From Dryas octopetala (Eukaryota; Streptophyta; Magnoliopsida; Rosales; Rosaceae), in the NCBI GenBank assembly GCA_963921425.1, contig OY992835.1, positions 16,802,001 to 16,866,000 on the forward strand: a DNA stretch of 64,000 nt. The letters are read 5' to 3'. Of this stretch, positions 55,001-64,000 are shown in pieces. How positions within the stretch are numbered: the stretch's first letter is position 1; each line of letters opens with the position of its first letter. The notes under the pieces were generated by a model that made no database searches, was not told the DNA's origin, and was given only the letters and a program-made list of their open reading frames with translations. The translations under genes and the position numbers were made by a program.

Positions 55001-56350
55001 GAAATAAAGGAGAAGAGAGAAGATAGAGGTTTCCCTAAGTTCAAACCTCCTGCAACTCTCACCCTTTTCTGCAACTTTATCTCTCATCTGCAACTCTCTC
55101 TCTCTCTCGCCTGTCACTCTCTCTCGCGGCTCGGCTTGACTTCGGCGGGCGGTAGAGGACGGAACCCATCACCCGAGCCGCCTCTATCAGGGTGGGTCCG
55201 CTTGAGGCTAAACTGCCGGCGGTGCGGTCGGAGCTGCAGGTCGGACGGGTTGATGCCCACCCCTACTTAGGATGCCTTAGGGAATGACTTGAGATGCCTT
55301 AAGACACAACTTGAGAAACTCTAGAGTATGACTTTGGAAGCGTCAAGACATGACTTAGGATGTAATGCATTAATGATATAAACAATTAAAATGCCTCGAT
55401 TTACGAATTAAAATTCTTAAGGAACGACTTGGGATGCCCTAAGAAACAACTTGAAATACCCAATGGCACGACTTGAGAAACTCTAAGGTATGATTTGGGA
55501 AGCAGCAAAACATGACTTAGGATGTCACTTGGTACAATGAAATGCGTCAAGGGTATAAACATTTAAAATGCTTTAAGCTATGAACTGAAATTCTCAATGA
55601 ACGACTTGAGATGCCCTAAGGAACAAGTTAAGATGCACTACGACACGATTTGGAAAACTCTAGGATATGACTTTGGAAGCATCAAACTTGACTTAGAATG
55701 TCACTAGGTACAATTTGAAATACATCAAGGGTATAAACAATTAAAAAACCTTAAGGTACGAATTGAAATTCTCAACTAACGACTTGGGATGCCCTAATGA
55801 ACGACTTGGGACTTGGGATACCCTAAGGAACGACTTAAGATTCCCTAATGCACGAATTGAGAAACTCTATGGTATGACTTGGGAAGTATCAAAACATGAC
55901 TTAAGATGTCACTAGGTACAATATGAAATGCATCAAGGGTATAAATATTTAAAATGTCTCAAGTTACGAACTGAAATTTTCAAGGAACTAAATAGGGTGC
56001 CATAAGAAACGACTTGAGATGCCCTAAGGCATGACCTGAGAAACTCTAGGGTATGACTTTGGAAGCATCAAGACATGACTTAGGATGTCACTATGTACAA
56101 TTTGAAATGCATCAATGGTCTAAACATTTAAAATGTCTCGACTTACGAACTGAAATTCTCAAAGAACAATTTGGAATGTTCTAAGGAGCAACTTGAGATG
56201 TCCTAAGGAACAACTTTGGATGTCCTAAGGAACGACTTGAGATACCCTAAGACACGACTTGAGAAACTCTAAGGTATGAGTTTGAAAGTGCCAAAACATG
56301 ACTTGAGATGTCATTTGGTATAATTTGTAATACTTTGAGGGTATAAAATT
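52055..56350. repeat. Satellite-like array: ~179-bp units built from eight 22-23-bp subunits
   Basis: About 22 diverged head-to-tail units can be followed with the word ggaagcgtcaaaac, which recurs at about 52314, 52514, 52674, 52853, 53032, 53206, 53385, 53564, 53743 and 53922, mostly 179 bp apart. Each unit divides into eight segments of 22-23 bp. The best conserved read gacttgRgatgYcctaagg plus three bases; the other segments are diverged relatives. Exceptional spacings (about 200 and 160) equal one subunit gained or lost. No coding frame runs through the array; it stands between two housekeeping genes. Confidence 0.9.
54842..55263. mobile_element. GC-rich TIR insertion inside the satellite array
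   Basis: The array is interrupted by 422 bp of contrasting GC-rich DNA. The flanks tacttagaat (54832-54841) and tacttaggat (55264-55273) form a 9-10-bp duplication with one mismatch. The ends tgggcttgggcatc and gatgcccacccc are imperfect inverted repeats of the hAT/MULE type seen in plants (ggggtgggcatc). The interior has ctctctctcgc tracts and no transposase frame. The inserted segment shows none of the 22-bp rhythm, so it arrived after the array had formed. Confidence 0.75.
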
Positions 56351-56849
56351 TTAAAATTCCTTAAGGGTTTAGGGTTTAAATGCCACTCAAACCCAGAGCT
56401 AGTTGGTTCTCCTCGAAATGCATTGAGGCGTAACAGTTGACTGGACATCTAGGGGTAAAGCATTGTTTCGGTGTGGGCCATGAGAGCGGTACCAAATCGA
56501 GGCATTTGATCCATTTGAATTCCATATTCAAAGGTGTGATCGGATCTATTCATTAAAAAGAATCGATTCAATACATTTCTTATGTACCCATTAGTTTCGA
56601 GTTTAAGGTTTATGTTTTAGCCTCAGGGGTTTACTGGTTTAGGGTTTAAATGCCACTATAACTCAAAGATTAAATTATGACAATTTGCAGCTTAATTCTT
56701 GTTCTTTTTCTCTTACTCGAGATACCATTAATCCTCGTGCGAAGTTACTCTTTTTACTTGTTATTTTGGCGCCAATTTAAGAACTTCTAAAATAACAACC
56801 ACCAATTCTTGATGACAACGGCTCTCTTTCTCAAAACCTCATCTTCTTC
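56351..56849. other. Promoter-side region of the PPR gene
   Basis: Non-coding. agggtttaaatgccact occurs at about 56371 and again at 56641, a ~270-bp direct repeat. ccatttgaattccatattc and gcgccaattt lie between that and the start. No other gene. Confidence 0.5.
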
Positions 56850-59042
56850 ATGCTTCATGCTTCGTTTCAACGTTTCATATCAACCTCTTCACGTCTCCAT
56901 CAGACCCATGTCTGTTTCCCACCAAATCTCAGCCGTTCATTTTCTATAGTCCACCATGTTCAGACCCAGATCATATCACGCCCGTCCTGTACTACCCACA
57001 ATGAAGTTCTTGATTTCTTTGAACACCGCCTTCGACAGTGCACTAGACCCGAACAGTGCAAACAAGTTCATACCCAAATTGTTACCACCGGCACGTCTCA
57101 GTCAGCGTTCTTGGCTTCGCGGCTCGTAACTGTTTATGCACGTTTTGGGCTTGTCTTTGATGCCCGGAAAGTTTTTGTCACCACCCCAGTTGAGGGTATA
57201 TCAAACCTACTCCTGTGGAATTCAGTTCTTAGAGCTAATGTCTCTCATGGGTTTTATGGAGAAGCACTCAAACTGTATGATAGAATGCGAAAGCTAGGGA
57301 TTTGGGCTGATGGGTTTACTTTTCCTTTGGTTATTAGGGCCTGTGCATTTATGGGTAGGCTTGAGTTGTCCAAGAATGTGCATAGTCATGTTCTGCAAAT
57401 GGGTTTTCAGAATCATCTTCATGTTGTCAATGAGTTGATGGGAATGTATGGGAAACTCGGCCGAATGGATTCTGCTCGCAGATTGTTTGATAGAATGTGT
57501 GTTAGAAGCTTTGTTTCGTGGAATACAATGGTTTCTAGTTATGCCTTTAACTATGACAGTGATGGTGCCACTGAGATGTTTAGAAGGATGGAGTTAGAAG
57601 GCTTGGAGCCAAACCCTGTGACTTGGACGTCATTATTGTCAAGTCATGCTCGTTGTGGCCGCCATGAAGTGACCATGGAGTTGTTTGGTATGATGAGGGT
57701 TAGAGGCACTGGGACTACTGCTGAAGTGCTTGCTGTGGTGTTATCCGTGTGTGCTGATTTGGCTGTGGTTGACAAGGGTAGGATGATTCATGGATATATT
57801 ATAAGGGGTGGTTTCAAAGATTACTTGTTTGTGACAAATGCGCTAATATGCATGTATGGAAAATGTGGAGATGTAGAAAATGCATACAAATTGTTTTTGG
57901 GGATGGAAAATAAGAACCTAGTGAGTTGGAATGCTTTGATCTCATCGTATGCTGAATCTGGTTTGTGTGATGAGGCTTTTGCAATATTTTCCCAGCTGGA
58001 TGGTCATCCAATAATGAGACCTAATATCATAAGTTGGAGTGCTGTTATTGGAGGTTTTTCTTCCAAGGGACGAGGAGAGGAGTCTCTGGAACTCTTCCGG
58101 CAGATGCAGAGTGCAGGTGTGATGGCCAATTCTGTCACTATATCCAGTGTTTTATCTGTTTGTGCCGAATTAGCAGCACTGAATCTTGGTAGGGAAATTC
58201 ATTGTCATGTGGTTAGGGCTTTGATGGATGGTAACATCTTGGTAGGAAATGGCTTGATTAATATGTACACAAAATGTGGAAGTTTTAAGGAAGGGCATCT
58301 AGTATTTGAGAATATTGACAATAAGGACTTGATCTCGTGGAACACGATGATTGCTGGGTATGGGATGCATGGACTTGGTGAGAATGCTCTAAGAATTTTC
58401 TATAAATTGCTTGAATTTGGATTCAATCCAGACAATGTAACATTTGTTGCTGTTCTTTCTGCTTGTAGCCATGCTGGGCTAGTCACCAAGGGCTGTTTCC
58501 TTTTTGATCAGATGACTGGAGTCTATGGTATAGAACCCCAGATGGAGCACTATGCATGCATGGTTGATCTTCTTGGCCGTGCTGGGTTATTGCAAGAAGG
58601 AAACAACATTGTAAAAAACATGCCAATGGAACCCAATGCTTGTGTTTGGAGTGCTCTTCTCAATTCTTGTAGGATGCACAAAAATACAGATATTGCAGAA
58701 GAAACTGCCACCCACATTTTCGATATGAACTCAGAAATGACTGGGAGCTACATGTTGCTGTCAAACATTTATGCTGCTAGCGGGAGATGGGAGGACTCTG
58801 CGAAGGTGAGGATCTACGCAAAGACAAAGGGTTTTAAGAAAATCCGGGGGCAGAGTTGGATTGAGGTGAAGAATAAGGTTTTCATGTTCTCAGCAGGGAA
58901 CACTATGCAAGCAGGCTTGGAGTTAATTCATGGTATCCTTCATGACTTGGCGCTTCAAATGGAGAGTGAGGGCTATATAACCAATAAGAGAATCATTGAA
59001 CAGAATGTTGACAAAGAGATGAATCTGATGGTTGAGGCATAG
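56850..59042 (+). CDS. Pentatricopeptide repeat protein, PLS class, E type
   Basis: Intronless 730-aa RNA-binding protein, predicted to act on organelle transcripts (C-to-U editing or processing). The N terminus is Arg/Ser-rich with few acidic residues (MLHASFQRFISTSSRL), as for a mitochondrial or plastid presequence. From about residue 75 there are P, L and S repeats (for example LLWNSVLRANVSHGFYGEAL, VSWNTMVSSYAF, LVSWNALISSYAESG, LISWNTMIAGYGMHG). The C-terminal part is ACMVDLLGRAGLLQEG, then an E/E+ region (MLLSNIYAASGRWEDSAKVR...GQSWIEVKNKVFMF). There is no DYW deaminase, so editing would need a partner supplying one. Closest Arabidopsis relative from memory: At1g17630. The first ATG fits the family length. 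The target RNA cannot be deduced here. Confidence 0.94.
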   Translation: MLHASFQRFISTSSRLHQTHVCFPPNLSRSFSIVHHVQTQIISRPSCTTHNEVLDFFEHRLRQCTRPEQCKQVHTQIVTTGTSQSAFLASRLVTVYARFGLVFDARKVFVTTPVEGISNLLLWNSVLRANVSHGFYGEALKLYDRMRKLGIWADGFTFPLVIRACAFMGRLELSKNVHSHVLQMGFQNHLHVVNELMGMYGKLGRMDSARRLFDRMCVRSFVSWNTMVSSYAFNYDSDGATEMFRRMELEGLEPNPVTWTSLLSSHARCGRHEVTMELFGMMRVRGTGTTAEVLAVVLSVCADLAVVDKGRMIHGYIIRGGFKDYLFVTNALICMYGKCGDVENAYKLFLGMENKNLVSWNALISSYAESGLCDEAFAIFSQLDGHPIMRPNIISWSAVIGGFSSKGRGEESLELFRQMQSAGVMANSVTISSVLSVCAELAALNLGREIHCHVVRALMDGNILVGNGLINMYTKCGSFKEGHLVFENIDNKDLISWNTMIAGYGMHGLGENALRIFYKLLEFGFNPDNVTFVAVLSACSHAGLVTKGCFLFDQMTGVYGIEPQMEHYACMVDLLGRAGLLQEGNNIVKNMPMEPNACVWSALLNSCRMHKNTDIAEETATHIFDMNSEMTGSYMLLSNIYAASGRWEDSAKVRIYAKTKGFKKIRGQSWIEVKNKVFMFSAGNTMQAGLELIHGILHDLALQMESEGYITNKRIIEQNVDKEMNLMVEA

Positions 59043-59534
59043 TGACGGACTAGACATGATAACAGTCTTTCCAATAGGCATTATCAGAGTCCAGAAGAAT
59101 TTCAAATTCAATGGAATACCAAATTCTTTTCAACTATGACAAAGGATTTGCTTAGGTTATGTTATTCTTGCAAAGATTGCTAGATACATTGTTTTCGTAA
59201 ATAATTATCCTTTTCTTTATAAATGGAAATTAACTCACTCACTTACAATGATTTCAAAGAATTTTTCCCATTGCATTTAGAGGCTTCTGGTGAGCAAATA
59301 GTTCAATAGGATATTTCACAGAATTTTAGGGGTTCCTGCTTCTTAATTATCATGCAAATGCTATAATATACTATTTTGGGGGAAAACTGAGCTAGAGAAT
59401 AGTGCGAGAATCACTTGCATTCTCCAGCTGTGTCTGTTTACAAACCTAATGACCAAAAGGAAAAAATTAAGTAAAAAAGAAAAGGGATAGGCAGAGGGTC
59501 ACTATTTCTGTTTGCATGGGGTATTCCAGGCTCA

Positions 59535-61202
59535 TCAACTGGTACAATTTGTGAGGGTCATGAACAAAGAAGCTTCACCTTTTAGATGATCGTGATCCTG
59601 CAGATGATGATGGGCTTGTTGGGCAGCTAACTCACCCTGCTGATGATCTTCTCTTAAACTGGCATTGTCTGCCTTTAACAAAGCTTCCTCACTGCAATGC
59701 CAAGTTAGAATTTTATTAATTAATTAAGAAAAGGATACCAGCTGTCTCAGAGAGGAGGGTAGGTGGGTATATATAAGACTTCAATTAATCTGTTGTTGTA
59801 ATGCTCAGTAAAGCTCTACTGGGTATAACTGATGAACATCTGGGCTTCCCATGGACATGGAATGTGCCAATATTAAATTATTCTTTTGTCATAACCATTT
59901 AGAGGCACATATGTACTCTGTATACATTTCTAGAGTAAAAATATTTGTATCACATTATAAACCACATTTTGGTAGAGATAAGATTCATTTGTACAGATAT
60001 GTCACACATGGTCCTACACCACTAGTATGATTATCTTGGGGTCTTTGAATAAACAGATTAAAGCTTTTGAAACCCAAAGTGATGAGAAAGGGTGAAAACA
60101 TTAGTCATGATTATGATAGGTACGTTAAGGGTTTCATCCTTTCCAATATAAAAGAAAAAAAAAAAAAAAACTTCTGCAACAACTGCCATATATATCAAAA
60201 TCCCAGAAATGATATGAAAAAATTAGGTCATTTATTGCCTGAATTAATCAGAAATCATATTAAAGAAGATCATTAACTACATGTACAATTCAAAAATCAT
60301 TATAATATAAGTAATTCTGTGGATGGTACTACAAACCTCTGTTGATGATGATCACCAATTTCTTGATGAGGCTGGTGGAACTTGAACTGATCATTTCTCT
60401 GATCACAACAACTATTAGGATCATTAATCTCAACAAACGGCTTCATATCTTCACAATCACTGGCACTAATACCCCCATGCTTAATATGCAACGAAGACAT
60501 AGAATCTTGCATAGCCCACATGTTCACATCTTCTTGTTGCAGATGGCCATGGTGGTTATTATTATTATTACCATCATTATTACTCTGAACAAACACATAG
60601 GGTTGCTCTTGCTGTTGTGCATGAGACTGTTGTAGATAATGGTAGTGCCCCATTGGAACATTGTACAAACTCAAAGGGTCCACATTGATGATGTCACAAG
60701 AATTGTCTCCAACTCCAACATCTGGGATTTGGATATGTTGCTGTTGCTGCTGCTGCTGCACTTGCTGATGGGCCTGGGCCCGGCAAATGGCGAGTTGGTG
60801 GAGAACAAGGTCGAGCTCGGCCTTGTTGTATTCGATCATACGCTGCAGTTCGCGTATGATCCTGTAACAACCGCCGACAGGGTCACTGGCCCGGACGTCG
60901 GATTGGAAGATGATGGTGCGCATGGCCTCCTCCTTGAGGGTGGGGTCGAGTTGTTTGATGGTCTTGGTGATGTTCGAGACCCCGAACAATTTGTGAGCGT
61001 TCAAAAACTGGCGTTGCCGATCGTGAGGGAAAAATGGGGCCAGAATGCAGTCGGGAGCGCACTTCCTACGTTGGTATTTGCATGCAGCGCACGCCTGTGC
61101 GTTGCCGTTGCCTTTAGTACTAGAACAAGTACTAGAGGTACTAATTGGATTAATGCTACAATTACTATTACTACTATTACTATTGCTACGCATGAGGCTC
61201 AT
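59535..61202 (-). CDS. LOB-domain (LBD) transcription factor, LBD22/LBD27-like
   Basis: Plant-specific DNA-binding regulator. Two exons in transcript order: 61202-60337 and 59691-59535, intron 645 bp (GTTTGT...TTGCAG), total 340 aa. The zinc-finger-like block CX2CX6CX3C is at Cys 38, 41, 48 and 52 (ACAACKYQRRKCAPDC). The GAS block (FFPHDRQRQFLNAHKLFGVSNI) and a region ending DPVGGCYRIIRELQ follow; the leucine-zipper-like segment is partial. The C-terminal half is Gln- and His/Asn-rich (QQVQQQQQQQ). I chose MSLMRSN as the start because the open frame continues upstream to 61445 with low-complexity, leader-like sequence. Exon 2 was found by reading past the in-frame stop at 60300, which lies in the intron, and adds 52 codons ending LTNCTS. 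The exact paralogue is uncertain. Confidence 0.92.
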
Positions 61203-62029
61203 AACGCTTTTGTGTGTCGTTTGTTGATGGGTGCTGTTGGGATTGGGTGGGAGAGATATCGACTGCGTTTCCGGCGGGGGTGGTAAGGAGAGAAGAGAGT
61301 GGTTTTTAATTTTTCTTGATGAGAGCTTCTTTTTCTCTGAGGGTGGGAGGGGGTTTTGTTTTTCCTTTATTTTCGAAATGGAAAAGGAAAGGAAAAGTGG
61401 GAAATAAAATGAGGGATGGAGAGAGATGAGAGGAGAGACAGACACATAAGGGAGACAGATCTCAACCGATTTCAGTTGGGGAATGTGGTATTTTTGGGGT
61501 TGGAGATGTGTGGGGTGGTGTGTTGATTAGATTCTCTCTTAATTTTGGAAATTTAGTTAAAAATAGGATGTTGTGTGTTTGATGGCCAAAAAAAGAAGAG
61601 GATGGAGTGTTTTTTGGGGTAAGAAATTAGATATGCATTGCAAATATTGGACTCACTCGAAGTGAGCAGCGTTTCCATAAATCAATCAACATGTAGTTAA
61701 TCTATACAATAGATTGATTATAGAATATGGTGATGGAGGTTATAGTAGAATGTGGTGGAAGTTAAGTTAAGAGAGGAAGTGGAGTATGTGGATGAGAGTG
61801 GGGCGGTTAGAAGTGGGATAATGTACGTAATTAGTAGATCATTTTTTCAATTTTTAATCCTATCCTATTATTAAAATTGTATAAAGGTATAATCGTCATC
61901 TTCTATTTCAGAATTGACAAAAAGGGTGGTTCTTTTAAATAGTATATAAGAAAAGCAAAGAACCAAGCCGTTTTTGTGTATGCAATCTTCTAATTTCAAT
62001 AGAACTGAAAAATAGTGTATAAAGGACTT
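61203..62029. other. LBD gene promoter side
   Basis: Minus-strand leader with CT/GA-rich sequence up to about 61445, then AT-rich DNA without a gene. Nothing further recognised. Confidence 0.5.
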
Positions 62030-63157
62030 GTCTTGGAATTGAACCCCAGCAGTCTCCTTTAGGTTATCTCCTACTCAAGGACTTGTTTAGGTCTCATGTC
62101 TGATGATGAAAGTAGCCAACTTGAGCAACACTAAATAATTGGCTCGAGTTGGAGAGGCTTTGCAAAGGGTAGTATTCTGGCTTAAGAGTTAAAACTCTCA
62201 AAGCTTCATTCTACTGGCCTCTTATAAGATTAACATAAAATGTTGTTCTTAAGCTTAGGATGATTCAGCTAGTGCTTCATAAGTTCTCCTAGAAAATATT
62301 GATAATGAAGCAATATTCCTAATGGATCTTATATATGAACAACCAGCCCAGAGAAGCAGTGCAAGATAAAATCTCACAGCTTTAGAAGAGACCAACAATA
62401 CCACAAAAGCAAGGTCAGGGAATTCCATAACTTTGTGGAAGGCACCAAGAAATGTCACTTTGCATTAATTGCCCATTTCATTAGACCATACAAAGAGCAG
62501 AGGAAATGACAACAATTTGATTAGACCAAAAAAGAAATGACAACAATTTAGTAGCTAAAACCAAATCGATTCAGAAATCAGTTTCAATGTACAACCTCAA
62601 CCTTCAAAAAGTTAATTGTGTTGAGCAACTAATTGATCTTGTAGTACACCAGAAGACAAAACCAGTCCAAATCTTGTCCAGCCTTCCTTCAGAAAATCAG
62701 TGATTATGCAGAGCTCCACGGCAACTAGACCTGAATTCAAGATTCAAGATAATGGTGAAAAGCTGCTTGAATTCAGTCAACCTTAACAATCAATCATGCT
62801 TGGGAAACACTAAACAGTAAACATAAATATATTATTCAGTAAAATTGGAAAATTGTCATCCAAGAACGTACATTGTCTTGGAATTACAGTCTCCTTTAGG
62901 TTACCTCCTACTCAAGGACTTGTTCAGGTCTCATGTCTGATGATGAAAGTAGCCAACTTGAGCAACACTATAATTGGCTTGAGTTGGAGAGGCTTTGCAA
63001 AGGTTGAGGTATGCATCATGCAATTTCATTTAGATTTGGCACGTTGAGGGAGCAGTCTGGCTTAAGAGTTCAAACTCTAAAAGCTTTACCACTTAGGATA
63101 AACATCAAATGCGGTTCCTAAAAGTAGGATGATTCAGCTAGTGCTTCATAAGTTTTG
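62030..63157. repeat. Direct duplication of a ~260-285-bp segment, copies ~840 bp apart
   Basis: Copy 1 (about 62030-62288) and copy 2 (about 62872-63157) share cttggaatt, ctcctactcaaggacttgtt, tctgatgatgaaagtagcc and ggatgattcagctagtgctt in the same order, with small insertions and substitutions. Both lie upstream of the LBD gene. A minus-strand frame at 62255-62458 covers part of copy 1 with a hydrophobic peptide but is truncated in copy 2. I cannot assign it; it may be a decayed exon. Confidence 0.8.
62503..62549 (+). repeat. Micro-insertion: 15 bp ending in poly-A between 16-bp direct repeats
   Basis: The perfect repeat gaaatgacaacaattt occurs at 62503-62518 and 62534-62549. The insert is gattagacc plus A6. 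Confidence 0.7.
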
Positions 63158-63199
63158 GAAGAGAAAAGTAGTGCAAGAGAAAGATTCAAAGCTCGTGTC

Positions 63200-63580
63200 G
63201 GTTCATTTAATAATCCTTTCATGCATATGTCGAAGTAAATAGCTAAAACTTAGGCTTAGCACTATTCATGACTCATTCATGCTCATGTCATGTTCGTGGC
63301 ATGCCTTAAAAGGCACAAACCCTATTTATGAAAAAAAAAAAAATGTTAAATGAGTCTGCCTAGTTTGGACTCATTTCGTGTTCAGACTCGTATCATTTTG
63401 AACTCATTCTGTGTTTATGTTCGGCCATGCCATGCCTGATGCCCATTAAAACTTAAACTTGGCCCGGCCCATTTACTTGTTTCATACTCATGCTAGCCGA
63501 CCCATTTTGTGTTTGTGTCTTGATGCCATGTTGTGTTCAATTGTTCATGCTAGAACGGGCCATTTGACACCTCTAGAGGG
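63200..63580. mobile_element. Probable hAT-like remnant
   Basis: Repeated catgctcatgtcatg, gtgttcagactcg and gacccattttgtgtttgtgt words and the right end gggccatttgacacctctaga, whose reverse complement (tagaggtgtcaaa) is a frequent plant hAT-type terminus. The left end and target duplication were not found. Confidence 0.45.
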
Positions 63581-63649
63581 TAGTTGCTTAAGGACTTGGG
63601 CCTAGGATGAGTTTTTGAGTATTTGGGCCTGATAAAAATTGGGCCTTTG

Positions 63650-63896
63650 ACCCAAATGGAGCCTGATGCGAGACTACGTCGTTTGGGAAGAGAGAAGAGA
63701 GAAGAGAGACTGAGACCATTGCCTTCTCAACAATCGCAGAGCCTCATTTCATTTCTACTTTCCTAGAGATTAGGAATTTATTATAAAGGTGGATTTGTCT
63801 TTGAGTTTCTTTTTCTCTCTCTCCAAATTCTCCTTGCAAACAATAAAAGCTTTCAACTTTGCGAAGCAATCGAGCTTTTATTTCAGGTTTGCGGTT
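63650..63896 (+). promoter_or_regulatory. Possible promoter and 5' leader of a gene beyond the window
   Basis: tacgtcgtttggg, a GA-rich stretch (agagaagagagaagagaga) and a pyrimidine-rich leader are followed at 63896 by ttatttcag then gtttgcgg, which would serve as a 5' splice donor of a non-coding first exon. No start codon with a recognisable product follows before 64000. Weak evidence. Confidence 0.3.
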
Positions 63897-64000
63897 CGCT
63901 TTCTAACTCTTCACATTATGAATGTATGTATGTGTGTGAATTGTGATATTGGTTTTGTGAATATTGTGATGCAATTTGATTTTTGGTGAATAAATTCTGT

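Noticed and set aside
54699-55270. Arg-rich protein over the array insertion
   Set aside because: The frame starts in satellite repeat and ends in the TIR element, so it is a chance fusion of unrelated sequences.
52055-56350. CRISPR-like regularly spaced repeats
   Set aside because: The units are contiguous tandem repeats without unique spacers, in a plant nuclear genome. This is a satellite-type array.
56370-56660. Interstitial telomere repeat (gggtttagggttta)
   Set aside because: Only one to two telomere-like units occur at each of the two places, within a longer ordinary direct repeat.
61203-61445. Upstream in-frame start for the LBD gene
   Set aside because: The extra 81 codons are low-complexity leader-like sequence; the LOB domain proteins start shortly before the first Cys block.

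Overview
The window is nuclear DNA of a core eudicot plant. Genes are split by GT-AG introns, intergenic DNA is AT-rich and full of transposon debris, and the proteins belong to plant-only families (LOB-domain, PPR-PLS, ALE2-like kinase, HOTHEAD, NHL/LEA_2). The protein flavour suggests a rosid, possibly Rosaceae, but that is an impression, not something the sequence proves.

Layout. (1) 1-8019, +: the 3' twenty exons of an RHD3/SEY1-type ER-fusion GTPase, cut at its 5' side by the window edge. (2) 8.0-18.6 kb: no credible gene; remains of MULE-like, foldback and hAT-like elements with large inverted repeats. (3) 18.6-23.3 kb, +: a complete six-exon HOTHEAD-like GMC oxidoreductase, convergent with (4) 24.5-29.5 kb, -: a complete ten-exon ALE2-like receptor kinase. 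(5) 29.5-41.6 kb: gene-free. It holds a young, intact, non-coding LTR retrotransposon (35480-38370, 5-bp target duplication) with an octamer tandem array, followed by a retroposon (14-bp duplication) whose A-tail was hit by a 1.1-kb MULE-like foldback element (9-bp duplication). (6) 41.7-42.4 kb, +: single-exon NHL/LEA_2 gene. (7) 45.5-51.3 kb, +: complete 17-exon mitochondrial-type chaperonin 60. (8) 52.05-56.35 kb: a 4.3-kb satellite-like array with ~179-bp units, each made of eight 22-23-bp subunits, interrupted by a GC-rich TIR insertion. (9) 56.85-59.04 kb, +: intronless PPR gene. (10) 59.5-61.2 kb, -: two-exon LOB-domain transcription factor, tail-to-tail with the PPR gene. (11) 61.2-64.0 kb: duplicated non-coding segment, a hAT-like remnant, and at the very end a possible promoter and 5' leader of a gene beyond the window.

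Gene models were assembled by hand. Every exon junction was checked for GT-AG and for frame, and each complete model sums to a multiple of three. The gene set resembles two or three duplicated Arabidopsis neighbourhoods (RHD3/HSP60-3A/LBD22, RL1/HTH, NHL/PPR), which supports an ancestral microsyntenic block. HOTHEAD and ALE2 both act in cuticle formation and organ separation in Arabidopsis, so their adjacency is worth noting.

The least ordinary signals are: (a) at least nine tiny insertions (11-26 bp, mostly a few bases plus a poly-A run) each flanked by a 10-20-bp direct repeat, which look like extremely 5'-truncated retroposition events; (b) the 22-bp/179-bp hierarchical array; (c) a 69-bp in-frame duplicated 3' splice-site region in the RHD3 gene.
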